A stretch of 64,000 nucleotides of DNA from Amycolatopsis balhimycina FH 1894. Lineage in GTDB: Bacteria > Actinomycetota > Actinomycetes > Mycobacteriales > Pseudonocardiaceae. Of the stretch, positions 17,562 through 25,261 are shown piece after piece (position 1 is the stretch's first letter; every line of letters begins with the position of its first letter). The stretch lies in contig NZ_KB913037.1 in assembly GCF_000384295.1 (NCBI RefSeq), positions 6,010,822 to 6,074,821 of the forward strand. The letters run 5' to 3'. The notes beneath the pieces are model-generated. The model saw only the letters and a list, made by a program, of their open reading frames with translations, had not been told where the DNA came from and ran no database searches. The position numbers and the translations under genes are program-made.

Positions 17562-18791
17562 CTACCGGCCGTCAGCGGTGATCTTGTCGCCGTCTCCGAA
17601 GGTCAGCGTGCGGACCTCGGTCGTCTTGGTCCCGTCGGTGTGGGTCACCTCGACGGTGTTCACCGTGACGCCGCGCTGCTGGTCGATGCTGACCTTCTTG
17701 ACCTCGAAGTACGCGATGCCGGCGTACCGCTGGGCGAGCGCCCGCGGTCCTTGGTCGTGGAGCTCGCCGGTGGTCACCGACGAAGCCGCGCCGGGGTCGG
17801 TCGTGACGGTGTTGAAGAACCTCTCCGAGTTGTCCCCCATGGTCTGGGCGTCCGGCGGGAAGGAGTACCACCACGGCGGTTTGACCGGGGTTTCGCGCTG
17901 GGCGGGCGTGACCGGTGGCTTCGCCGGGGCGGCGCTGGGCGCAACCGCGTCGGTCGGCGCCACCGGCCCGGTGGTGCCGTCGTCGCTGCCGGCGGGCGGG
18001 GGCACCACGCCGTCGACCGGGCCGGCCCCACCGCCGCCGCTGGTCTTCCCGGCGGCGTTCGCCGGCCGGGACGCGGTTTCCGGCCCCGCCGCGGACCCGC
18101 CCTCCGAGGGGGGACGGTGCTCGCCGGTCGGGTCGACGAGCGCCGGCGCGCCCTGGTAGCCGGGCCACGCGCCCTGCACGGCCTGATCCATCGGCGGCTT
18201 GCCGACCAGGAACGACCCGGCGCACAGCAGTCCGACGACCACGGCCCCGGACGCGCCGGTGGCGAACCAGGCCGCCTTCCGCCAGGTCTTCGGCGGGGTC
18301 ACCGACGCGGGCACCGAGCCGATGGTGAAGCCGCCCAGCCCGTCGATCGGCGGGGCCGGGTAGATGCGGACGTCGTCGTCATCGAGGTCCGTGCGGCGCG
18401 GGGCCGGGGTGGCCAGCGAGACGCGGGTGCGGCGGGCGGCCTGGTCGGCGCGGGACTCGGTGAGCGGCGCCTCGGCGCCGTCGTCTTCGAAGCTGTTTTT
18501 GAAGCGGTCTTTGCAGCCGCCGGCCTCGAAGCCGTCGAGCGGGAGGCTGCCGTGCACGGCCGGGAACAGCGGCGGCGCGGGCCGCCGGTCACGGGGCTGC
18601 GGCAGCGACGGCTGGGGGAGCGGGAGCGAGCCCGACATCGGCGGGTCGGCCGGCGGCGAGCCGGCCGCGTGGTGCCGCACGGGGCGGTGCTGCGGCAGCG
18701 GGGGCGTCCAGCTCTCCGCGCCGCCGCGCCGGTGCCGGCCGGGATGCGCGGGCGCCGCGGCGCGTCCGGGGAACTCCGTGCCATTGCTCAT
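17562..18791 (-). CDS. Single-pass membrane protein with NTF2-like outer domain (paralogue of 16444 gene)
   Basis: The 409-residue protein starts at ATG 18791. Residues 1-175 are cytoplasmic, Pro/Arg-rich, with many potential phospho-acceptor Ser/Thr. One helix follows (AAWFATGASGAVVVGLLCAG), then a Gly/Pro/Ser-rich spacer of ~110 residues and a C-terminal domain of about 85. The domain opens with ERFFNTVTTDPGAASSVTT and ends with LTFGDGDKITADGR; the same spacing of Phe-x-Thr-Val, Asp-Gly and Ile-Thr occurs in the neighbour at 16444. Topology (disordered inside, folded outside) suits a receptor or kinase substrate. I know no name for it. Confidence 0.78.
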   Translation of the reverse strand: MSNGTEFPGRAAAPAHPGRHRRGGAESWTPPLPQHRPVRHHAAGSPPADPPMSGSLPLPQPSLPQPRDRRPAPPLFPAVHGSLPLDGFEAGGCKDRFKNSFEDDGAEAPLTESRADQAARRTRVSLATPAPRRTDLDDDDVRIYPAPPIDGLGGFTIGSVPASVTPPKTWRKAAWFATGASGAVVVGLLCAGSFLVGKPPMDQAVQGAWPGYQGAPALVDPTGEHRPPSEGGSAAGPETASRPANAAGKTSGGGGAGPVDGVVPPPAGSDDGTTGPVAPTDAVAPSAAPAKPPVTPAQRETPVKPPWWYSFPPDAQTMGDNSERFFNTVTTDPGAASSVTTGELHDQGPRALAQRYAGIAYFEVKKVSIDQQRGVTVNTVEVTHTDGTKTTEVRTLTFGDGDKITADGR

Positions 18792-19128
18792 GCGGGCTCG
18801 ACCATCCGGCCCCGGGGTCCTGACGCCGTTCGGCCCGGGAACGACCCGATCGGAGCACCCTCACGCGCGGAATCCTGTTCGGAATCCTGCGCAAATGCAC
18901 GCGCACGCGACAGTGGGCGCGCGGGGCCGGTGCCCCCGCGCGTCCTCCGCCGGGCATCACCCGACCCAGACGCAAGGGTCCTCACGGCGTCAACAGTAAA
19001 AGCATCCGGCGGCGAAAGTCGCCCCCAAACCTGCAAGTTGCAGCGGTTTCACTCGGTCGGGCGCGACCGAACGGGCGAAGGTTACGCTGCGAAGTTTCAC
19101 GCAGCGAAGTCGGCGCAGTTCAGCGCCT
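18792..19128. other. 337-bp intergenic region with short repeats
   Basis: No gene is supported here. CGGAATCCTG is directly repeated near 18867 and 18879. CTGCAAGTTGCAG at 19031-19043 is a perfect 13-bp palindrome. GCTGCG (19086-19091) and CGCAGC (19100-19105) form a small hairpin that could follow the gene ending at 19129. The left part should hold the promoter of the gene starting at 18791. Confidence 0.5.
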
Positions 19129-19443
19129 TCAGCCGCCCGAACGGTAACGGTCGCGCGTGGACTGCAGCGCCTTCGTCGCCACCGCGCCGCTACCGGCCGC
19201 GACGATGATCGCCACGATGTCGAGGCCCGTACCCCCGGACGTGAGCAACCACGCGAACAGCGAAGCCGCGGTGGTACCGCCGGCAACGGCCCACCGGCTG
19301 CGGACGTACTGCGCGACCGGAGCACCCCCGGCACGCTTACCCGCGGCGTTGTTCAGCAGCGCCAGATACCCCACATGGCCCAGCGCGGCCAGCACGCTCG
19401 CGAGCGCGACGATGACGGCGATGAGGTTCACGAGCCAGTCCAT
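19129..19443 (-). CDS. Small membrane protein, three predicted helices
   Basis: The 104-residue protein has hydrophobic helices at about 3-32, 50-68 and 72-90 joined by a basic loop (GKRAGGAPVAQYVRSRW) and ends with STRDRYRSGG. I do not recognise the family. It is a single-gene unit between the kinase cluster and the chorismate mutase gene, all on the minus strand. Confidence 0.65.
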   Translation of the reverse strand: MDWLVNLIAVIVALASVLAALGHVGYLALLNNAAGKRAGGAPVAQYVRSRWAVAGGTTAASLFAWLLTSGGTGLDIVAIIVAAGSGAVATKALQSTRDRYRSGG

Positions 19444-19507
19444 GTCCCCAGTCTGCCCGCAGCCGGGCCGCCGGTGCCTCGGGGAAGTCCCCGAATTCCC
19501 GCGACTG

Positions 19508-19804
19508 TTACCGGCCGAGCCGCCCGCGTCCGAGGTTCAGCAGCGCCATGGCCAGCTGACGGCCTTCCGGGCCGAGTTCGCGGTAGCGCGCGAGCACGTC
19601 CATCTCGCGGTTGTAGACGATGCGCGTGCCGCCGGCGGCCATCCGCGCGGCGCCGATCGTCTTGGACACCGCGACCCTGCGTTTCACGAGCCGGAGGATC
19701 TCCTTGTCCAGCCAGTCGATCTCCTGCCGGAGCGACGCGATGTCGTCACCGGCGGGGGTTTCCTCGGCGGGCTGGCCGTCGGCGTTGGTCGTTTTCGCGT
19801 TCAT
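19508..19804 (-). CDS. Chorismate mutase, AroQ type
   Basis: The 98-residue protein is an intracellular AroQ-fold chorismate mutase, converting chorismate to prephenate for Phe and Tyr synthesis. The first helix IASLRQEIDWLDKEILRLVKRR, referred to here by its start and end, carries the conserved Arg and Asp-x-x-Ile, and RIVYNREMDVLARYR supplies the second active-site helix. GGAAGAGG precedes the ATG. Length and location next to uvrD/pcrA match mycobacterial Rv0948c, which needs DAHP synthase for full activity; that dependence is only inferred. A leader of 160 bp with strong alternative hairpins precedes it. Confidence 0.88.
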   Translation of the reverse strand: MNAKTTNADGQPAEETPAGDDIASLRQEIDWLDKEILRLVKRRVAVSKTIGAARMAAGGTRIVYNREMDVLARYRELGPEGRQLAMALLNLGRGRLGR

Positions 19805-19850
19805 CGAGACCTCTTCCTCGAATCGCGGACCCGGCCCCAGGGACGGCGAA

Positions 19851-19934
19851 AGCCCCGGGTCCGTGGACTCCGGGGCTGACGTGATGGCTGTTCGGGCACT
19901 ACGCGATCACGGGAGCCGGAGTCCGGATCCCGTG
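19851..19934 (-). promoter_or_regulatory. Structured leader of chorismate mutase gene, possible attenuator
   Basis: On the minus strand the leader has hairpin 1 (19908-19914 with 19928-19934, inner CCGG/CCGG) followed by hairpin 2 (19851-19858 with 19870-19877, AGCCCCGG and complement, then CTTTC). The segment 19916-19924 inside hairpin 1 is perfectly complementary over 9 nt to 19865-19873 inside hairpin 2, so the two folds exclude each other. The core is in the interval between the DUF1707 gene and the chorismate mutase start. A regulatory switch is inferred from this geometry. Confidence 0.45.
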
Positions 19935-19964
19935 AAAAATCGTCCCGCGTGGTGCCGCACACGA

Positions 19965-20390
19965 TCAGTATGGCACAGCGGCGCCGGCGCGCTCCCGGAA
20001 CGAGCGGGCCCTGGCGTGCACCAGGACGCTCACCGCGAGCCAGAACAACGGGAACGCCGGCCAGAAGAATCCCGCGCCCAGCACCGCCCAGCGGACGATC
20101 ACCAGCACCGCGACCGCGACCACCACGGCGAGGTGGACGCGCAGCGCGGGGTGCCGCCGCAGGGCATCCCGGGTGAGCGGGAAACCGGGCCGCGGCGGCG
20201 CGGGCCGCGGCAGGTCGGCGGTGAGCTCCGTCAGGTCGTCGGTGAACCGGGCGGCGTAGACGCGGGTGAGGCGCTCTTCGACCTCGTCGAGGGTGAGCCG
20301 GCCTTCGGAACCGGCGGTCTGGACAACGGTGGCGACGCGCTCGCGGTCGGCGTCGGCGGCCCGGACACGGGCGGTGTGGGTGGTTTCCAT
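19965..20390 (-). CDS. DUF1707 SHOCT-like protein with 2TM domain
   Basis: The 141-residue protein starts at ATG 20390 (METTHTARV). The N-terminal DUF1707 domain is seen in RAADADRERVATVVQ and GRLTLDEVEERLTRVYAARFTDDL, and two helices (VHLAVVVAVAVLVIVRW, FFWPAFPLFWLAVSVLV) form a 2TM module. DUF1707 proteins are common in actinobacteria near envelope genes; no biochemical role is established to my knowledge. A CATACT hexamer at its very end could be a -10 for the chorismate mutase transcript. Confidence 0.85.
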   Translation of the reverse strand: METTHTARVRAADADRERVATVVQTAGSEGRLTLDEVEERLTRVYAARFTDDLTELTADLPRPAPPRPGFPLTRDALRRHPALRVHLAVVVAVAVLVIVRWAVLGAGFFWPAFPLFWLAVSVLVHARARSFRERAGAAVPY

Positions 20391-20486
20391 GTCCGCCGAT
20401 GCTCCGCGCGCCCGCCCCGCCGCGCGTCGGTTGCCAGGCGACACCTTCCGCTACGCCCGCTGCGGTAGCCCACCGCGTCCGACGCC

Positions 20487-20533
20487 GTGAACGACTCGTT
20501 CATGACGTCCGACGTCAGGAACGAGTCGTTCAC
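20487..20533. repeat. Paired palindromic repeat upstream of uvrD
   Basis: Fifteen-base arms (20487-20501 and 20519-20533) are perfect inverted complements around a 17-nt spacer containing two GACGTC copies. Each arm contains the 13-bp palindrome GAACGA-S-TCGTTC, so the element can also be read as two near-identical tandem units each ending in GACGTC. It may be a dispersed intergenic repeat of this genus or a regulator site. Confidence 0.6.
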
Positions 20534-20597
20534 GACGTCGCGGCGACACCCGGCATCCCCACACCGACGACTGTGCCGGGCCCCGGCCCGCCCGGGG

Positions 20598-20603
20598 TAG
20601 CGT
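20598..20603 (+). promoter_or_regulatory. -10 box TAGCGT of uvrD
   Basis: TAGCGT sits 9 nt before the ATG at 20613, so the transcript is expected to begin at or within a few bases of the start codon, that is, leaderless. No Shine-Dalgarno sequence is present. Confidence 0.5.
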
Positions 20604-20612
20604 GGACGCACG

Positions 20613-23027
20613 ATGGACACCCTCTTCGATCTCCCCGCCGCGACCCCTGTGCGCAAGCCCGCCGCCGGCGGGCAGGCCGAGCTGCTCGACGACCTGAACC
20701 CCGCCCAGCGCGAAGCCGTCACCCACGCCGGTGGCCCGCTGCTGGTGGTGGCGGGCGCGGGATCGGGCAAGACCCGGGTGCTGACCCGCCGGATCGCCTA
20801 CCTGCTCGGCCACCGCCGGGTGCACCCCGGCGAAATCATGGCGATCACGTTCACCAACAAGGCCGCCGCCGAGATGCGCGAGCGCGTCGCCGCGCTCGTC
20901 GGGCGCCGCGCCAACGCGATGTGGGTGTCGACGTTCCACTCGATGTGCGTGCGGATCCTGCGCCGCGAGGCCAAGACGCTGGACATGTCGTCGAGCTTCT
21001 CCATCTACGACTCCGACGACACCAAGCGGCTGATCACGTTGGTGGCGCGGGATCTCGACATCGACCCGAAGCGCTACGCCGCCCGCACGCTCGCCGTGCA
21101 CATCTCGAACCTGAAGAACGAGCTCACCGACCCGGAGACGGCGGCGGCGAACGCGGGCAACGACCTCGAGCGCCGCGTCGCCGAGGTTTACGTGGAGTAC
21201 CAGCGGCGGCTCAACCAGGCCAACGCCTTCGACTTCGACGACCTGATCATGCGCACGGTCTCGCTGCTGCAGGCGTTCCCGGACGTCGCCGAGTACTACC
21301 GGCGGCGGTTCCGCCACGTGCTGGTCGACGAGTACCAGGACACGAACCACGCGCAGTACACGCTGGTCCGCGAGCTGGCCGGGACCGTGCCGAACGAAGC
21401 GGGCGTCGAGCCGGCCGAGCTGGTCGTCGTGGGTGACGCGGACCAGTCGATCTACGCCTTCCGCGGCGCGACGATCCGCAACATCGAGGAGTTCGAGCGG
21501 GACTTCCCGAACGCGCACACCATCCTGCTGGAGCAGAACTACCGCTCCACGCAGACGATCCTGTCCGCGGCCAACGCCGTCATCGAGCGGAACCCGAACC
21601 GCCGCGCGAAGCGGCTGTGGACCGACTCGGGCGAGGGCGAGAAGATCGTCGGCTACGTCGCGGACAACGACCACGACGAAGCCGCGTTCGTCGCCGGCGA
21701 GATCGACGCGCTGGCCGAGAAGGGCGAAGCCGACTACTCCGACGTCGCCGTCTTCTACCGCACCAACAACCAGTCCAGGGTCTTCGAAGAGATCTTCATC
21801 CGGCTCGGCCTGCCGTACAAGGTCGTCGGCGGCGTGCGGTTCTACGAGCGCCGCGAAGTCCGCGACATGATCGCGTACCTGCGCGTGCTGGCGAACCCGG
21901 AGGACACGGTCAGCCTGCGGCGCGTGCTGAACGTGCCGAAGCGCGGCATCGGCGACCGCGCGGAAGCCGTCGTGGCGACACACGCCGAGCGCGAGCGGAT
22001 TTCGTTCGCGCAGGCGCTGCGGGACGCCGTCGAGGGCAAGGTGCCGCTGCTGAACCCGCGCTCGGTCAAGGCGATCGGCGGGTTCGTGGCGCTGCTCGAC
22101 GAGCTGGGTGCCCTGGTGTCCGAGGGCGCCGAGGTGCACGACGTCCTCGAAGCGGTGCTGGACAAGACCGGCTACCGCGCCGAGCTCGAGGAGTCCGAAG
22201 ACCCGCAGGACCACACGCGCGTGGAGAACCTGGACGAGCTCGTCACGGTGGCGCGGGAGTTCACCGAGATCACCGCCGCGGTCGTCGCGGACGAGAACGC
22301 CGAGCTGGTCGTGGAGGACGGCGTCCCGGCGCCGGGCTCGCTGCCGGCTTTCCTCGAGCGTGTGTCGCTGGTGGCGGACGCCGACTCGGTGCCTTCGCCC
22401 GACGGCGGCGACGAAGGCGACGGCGGCGCGGGTGTGGTCACGCTGATGACCGTGCACACCGCGAAGGGCCTGGAGTACCCGGTGGTGTTCTGCACCGGCT
22501 GGGAGGACGGCGTCTTCCCGCACATGCGGGCACTCGGCGACCCGACGGAGCTGGCCGAGGAACGGCGGCTGGCGTACGTCGCGATCACGCGGGCCCGGAA
22601 GCGCCTGTACGTCTCGCGGGCGATCACGCGCTCGGCGTGGGGCCAGCCGTCGATGAACCCGGCTTCCCGGTTCCTCGACGAACTGCCGCCGGACCTCGTC
22701 GACTGGCGGCGGCTGGAGCCCTCCAGCGGCGGTTTCGGCTCGTTCGGTGCCGGCTCGCGGGGGACACCGCGGGCGGCGACCACCTGGGGCGGCCGCCGGT
22801 CTTCTGCACCGGCTTCTTCCGGCACGCCGTCGTTCGGCAAGGGCTGGAAGGACACGGTGGCGCTGAAGCTGGACGTCGGCGACCGGGTCAGCCACGACAA
22901 GTACGGCCTGGGCACGGTGATCTCCTGCGACGGCGTCGGCCCGCGCGCCACGGCGACGATCGACTTCGGCGCGGCCGGCAAGGTCCGCCTGATGCTCATC
23001 GGCAGCGTCCCGATGGTGAAGCTCTAG
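20613..23027 (+). CDS. uvrD: ATP-dependent DNA helicase UvrD/PcrA
   Basis: The 804-residue superfamily 1A 3'-5' helicase acts in nucleotide excision repair and replication restart. Motif I is VAGAGSGKTRVLTRR, motif Ia ITFTNKAAAEMRERV, motif II LVDEYQDTNHAQY, motif III GDADQSIYAFRGA, motif IV LEQNYRS, and motifs V/VI VMTVHTAKGLE-like and VAITRARKRLYVS. The C-terminal Tudor-like segment LDVGDRVSHDKYGLGTVISC binds RNA polymerase or Ku in relatives. All helicase motifs look intact. The position between chorismate mutase and an M23 peptidase matches mycobacterial uvrD1 (Rv0949). No LexA box precedes it; one lies just after it. Confidence 0.97.
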   Translation: MDTLFDLPAATPVRKPAAGGQAELLDDLNPAQREAVTHAGGPLLVVAGAGSGKTRVLTRRIAYLLGHRRVHPGEIMAITFTNKAAAEMRERVAALVGRRANAMWVSTFHSMCVRILRREAKTLDMSSSFSIYDSDDTKRLITLVARDLDIDPKRYAARTLAVHISNLKNELTDPETAAANAGNDLERRVAEVYVEYQRRLNQANAFDFDDLIMRTVSLLQAFPDVAEYYRRRFRHVLVDEYQDTNHAQYTLVRELAGTVPNEAGVEPAELVVVGDADQSIYAFRGATIRNIEEFERDFPNAHTILLEQNYRSTQTILSAANAVIERNPNRRAKRLWTDSGEGEKIVGYVADNDHDEAAFVAGEIDALAEKGEADYSDVAVFYRTNNQSRVFEEIFIRLGLPYKVVGGVRFYERREVRDMIAYLRVLANPEDTVSLRRVLNVPKRGIGDRAEAVVATHAERERISFAQALRDAVEGKVPLLNPRSVKAIGGFVALLDELGALVSEGAEVHDVLEAVLDKTGYRAELEESEDPQDHTRVENLDELVTVAREFTEITAAVVADENAELVVEDGVPAPGSLPAFLERVSLVADADSVPSPDGGDEGDGGAGVVTLMTVHTAKGLEYPVVFCTGWEDGVFPHMRALGDPTELAEERRLAYVAITRARKRLYVSRAITRSAWGQPSMNPASRFLDELPPDLVDWRRLEPSSGGFGSFGAGSRGTPRAATTWGGRRSSAPASSGTPSFGKGWKDTVALKLDVGDRVSHDKYGLGTVISCDGVGPRATATIDFGAAGKVRLMLIGSVPMVKL

Positions 23028-23045
23028 CCCACTCGGACGGGTGAA

Positions 23046-23076
23046 TCCGGCGGCGATCCTCGCGATCGCCGCCGGA
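23046..23076 (+). terminator. Hairpin after uvrD
   Basis: TCCGGCGGCGAT and its complement form a 12-bp stem with a 7-nt loop starting 18 bp after the uvrD stop. There is no clear T-run, so it is a weak or Rho-assisted terminator. Confidence 0.55.
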
Positions 23077-23111
23077 ATCGTCGTACCCACCCGCTACAAC
23101 TGATCCCGTAA

Positions 23112-23127
23112 TCGAACACGAGTTCGA
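23112..23127 (+). promoter_or_regulatory. LexA (SOS) box
   Basis: TCGAACACGAGTTCGA matches exactly the actinobacterial/Gram-positive LexA operator TCGAAC-N4-GTTCGA. It ends 17 bp before the GTG of the small Cys-rich gene at 23145, so it would cover that gene's core promoter. Confidence 0.85.
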
Positions 23128-23144
23128 CGAGGGGGTAGTGCGGT

Positions 23145-23570
23145 GTGGACGCGGTGCTGTTTGGGCTCCTGGCCGAAGGGGTACAGAAATACCTGCGAGG
23201 AGTCCTGGAGTCGACGGTTCCGGATCGGGGTCGGGAGCCTTCGGGGGCTTCAGGAATTCCTTCGCGTGCGGGAGCGGAGGCGTGCCGGCTGGCCGCCGCC
23301 TGGCGCGCGCTGCTCAGGCAGCACGAGCTCGGTACGGACGGGCAATGCGTCACCTGTTGGCGCTGTTCCTGTAGGCGCTGTGATTCCTGCGGCCGGGGAC
23401 GCCGCTGGACGACCAGGGCTCGGAATGCCGCGCGTGTCCGCTCCGCGGGGGGCGCAGGGGGACCTGTGCCCTGGGGTTGGCTGCCGGTGCGCAGGCCCGC
23501 GGGGCTGTGCCCGGTGTGGCAGGTCGCGGTGGCGTACTTCATCCGGCGCCTGCCGGGCGGGCAGCGGTAG
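23145..23570 (+). CDS. Cys-rich small protein, predicted SOS-regulated
   Basis: The 141-residue frame starts with GTG behind GAGGGGG. It begins MDAVLFGLLAEGVQKYLRG, has a helical segment RLAAAWRALLRQHEL, then a cysteine-rich patch (QCVTCWRCSCRRCDSCGRG) and ends with CPVWQVAVAYFIRRLPGG. The CxxC pairs plus the late Cys-Pro-Val-Trp suggest a zinc-binding or redox fold; I recall similar LRQHE...CPVW small proteins in Amycolatopsis but no function. A perfect LexA box directly upstream predicts DNA-damage induction. Codon use in the middle (Arg/Gly-rich) is less protein-like than at both ends. It sits right after uvrD. Confidence 0.6.
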   Translation: MDAVLFGLLAEGVQKYLRGVLESTVPDRGREPSGASGIPSRAGAEACRLAAAWRALLRQHELGTDGQCVTCWRCSCRRCDSCGRGRRWTTRARNAARVRSAGGAGGPVPWGWLPVRRPAGLCPVWQVAVAYFIRRLPGGQR

Positions 23571-24033
23571 GCGGTTCCGGGCGCTGAGGCGCCTGTGGGC
23601 GGTTTTCCCGGCTCGGAAGTGGTTCCCGGTCGTCCGGCGGGTTTCGGCCCGGCCTGGGGCGCTTCTGGTGACGGACGCGTTCGGTCTCGGGCTCGGGTGG
23701 GACCCGAAGAGCTTCCGCGCGGCCGGCGCTCGCGGGGAAGCGATCTTGCCCGGACCGCTCGATGTCGTCCGGTCGCCTCGGTCGTCTCAGTCAGCTCAGT
23801 CGCCTTCGCCGGAGAGCGGAGACGTACCCGATCCGGGGGTTTGCGGTGGGCTCGCCGTGGCGAACCTTGATCTCGTGACCGGTTCCCACGCACGAGCGGC
23901 TCAGCGGAGCGCGTGCCTTCAGCGCTCTTCGCCGGCGGCTGCCGTTGCCCGCGCTGTCCCGGCCGGAGCGGATGGTCGCTCTACGGCCGGGTTTCCGCGG
24001 GTGGGGCTTGCTCCCGCGCGGGGAGCGAGCGGA
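23571..24033. other. 463-bp G-rich stretch without supported gene
   Basis: Open frames exist on both strands but none has a plausible start, ribosome site or protein-like composition. The + strand is strongly G-rich with runs of GGG, and 23770-23815 carries a short degenerate repeat of GTC/CAGTC units. Both flanking genes point into it. Confidence 0.45.
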
Positions 24034-24861
24034 TCAGACGACGATGCCGCGCGCGGCCAGCCAGGGCCGGGGGTCGATCTTCTTGGTGCCGCCCTGCCAC
24101 ACCTCGAAGTGCAGGTGCGGGCCGGTGCTCGCGCCGCGGTTGCCGATCTCGGCGATCTGCTGGCCGCACTTGACCTTCTGGCCCTCCTTGACGGAGAAGC
24201 TGTTCATGTGGCCGTAGACCTGGATCGTGCCGTCGTCGAGCTGGATCCGGACCCAGAGGCCGAAACCGCTGGCCGGGCCGGCCTCGATCACGGTGCCGTC
24301 GGAGGCGGCGTAGATCGGGGTGCCGATCGAGTTGGCGATGTCGATGCCGAGGTGGCTCGTGCCCCACCGGGCACCGAAGCCCGAGGTGAAGGTGCCGTGC
24401 GCGGGCAGGCAGGTCTTGGGGCGATTGGCTTCTTCGGCGGCCCTCTTGGCTGCGTCGGCTTCGCGCTGCTCACGGGCTTGCGTGATGGAGGCGCTGTCGG
24501 CCAGCTTCGCGGCTTCGGCGGAGGCGTCGACGGTGTGGCCGGTCGGCAGGAGTTCCGGGGCACCCCCGGAGCCCGCACCTCCCGCGGTCAGCGAAGCGCT
24601 GGCGTCCTGGCTGTTGGCCAGGGGAGTCACGGCGGTGTCGGAATCGGTGACTGTCTTGAGAGTCGAGCCCGCAGCAGCAGCGGCGAACGCACCAGCCGCG
24701 ACGGCGGCAACCACGACACGGCCTCGAAGGGCCGAAGAGGGCGGGGCGATGCGGTGCGCACCCCGGACACGAACGACCGCACCTTCCAGTGCGTCCTTCA
24801 ATGCCGGGGAAGGAGCTTGGCCGCCGGGGGAGCGGTGTGAAGCCAAGACAGGGCCTTCCAT
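24034..24861 (-). CDS. M23-family peptidoglycan endopeptidase, membrane-anchored or secreted
   Basis: The 275-residue protein has a polar N terminus (~45 residues), a signal-anchor helix (GRVVVAAVAAGAFAAAAAGS), an Ala/Glu-rich coiled region (AAKLADSASITQAREQREAD) and a C-terminal LytM/M23 domain. The zinc ligands are in SHLGIDIA and GPHLHFEVW, with YGHMNSF contributing the usual catalytic His. It should cut or bind peptidoglycan cross-links outside the membrane. The location after uvrD and before sucC matches Rv0950c. The start at ATG 24861 has no clear ribosome site, so a downstream start is possible. Confidence 0.9.
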   Translation of the reverse strand: MEGPVLASHRSPGGQAPSPALKDALEGAVVRVRGAHRIAPPSSALRGRVVVAAVAAGAFAAAAAGSTLKTVTDSDTAVTPLANSQDASASLTAGGAGSGGAPELLPTGHTVDASAEAAKLADSASITQAREQREADAAKRAAEEANRPKTCLPAHGTFTSGFGARWGTSHLGIDIANSIGTPIYAASDGTVIEAGPASGFGLWVRIQLDDGTIQVYGHMNSFSVKEGQKVKCGQQIAEIGNRGASTGPHLHFEVWQGGTKKIDPRPWLAARGIVV

Positions 24862-25261
24862 CGTCGGGGAATCAGATCGAGGACTACGGGCGGGGGAACC
24901 CGGTGAACGAACCTCGGGGGTGGTTCGCTCGGTGTCCTACTTCGTGACCTGACTGTAATGGGGACCCCGGGACAGTAACGAAGGGGTACCGCTGTCGGCA
25001 AGACGTGCCTCCCGCGACGGCCGTTCGGGTGGAGTTCACGAATCTCTCACCTGTGGAAATCACCCAAAGTTAGAGGGGGTTTACGGCGTTCGATGTGACT
25101 TGCCTTACAGGCGAGAGAGGTGGTTGAAGGCGTCTGAAGGGCCTCCGAGGGGCATCACGGCCCGGAATAACGGTTTGCGGACGGGTGTTGAGGCCCGTTC
25201 GACGACTCGCGCCCCCGGCGACGGCTCTTGCTCGCCCGGACTTGCTAGCGTCGCGGGCAAT
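24862..25261. other. 400-bp divergent promoter region between M23 peptidase and membrane protein genes
   Basis: No gene is supported. On the peptidase side, CGAACC (24908-24913) pairs with GGTTCG (24922-24927), and an ACTGT/ACAGT pair encloses GGGG/CCCC near 24950-24976, so the peptidase mRNA leader is likely structured. On the other side a TAGCGT -10 abuts the start at 25262. I looked for a c-di-AMP riboswitch, which often precedes such peptidases, and could not align one convincingly. Confidence 0.5.
25246..25251 (+). promoter_or_regulatory. -10 box TAGCGT, near-leaderless transcript
   Basis: TAGCGT lies 10 nt before the ATG at 25262 with no ribosome site between, the same arrangement as at uvrD and xth. 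Confidence 0.45.

Noticed and set aside
23143..24840. 565-aa frame on + antisense to the M23 gene
   Set aside because: It is antisense to a well-supported peptidase over its second half and has no family signature; the GTG at 23145 in another frame is better supported.
24862..25100. Possible c-di-AMP (ydaO) riboswitch before the M23 peptidase
   Set aside because: Fragments such as GGGGGAACCC and CCGACAGC resemble ydaO pieces but lie on opposite strands and in the wrong order, so no consensus fold could be assembled.
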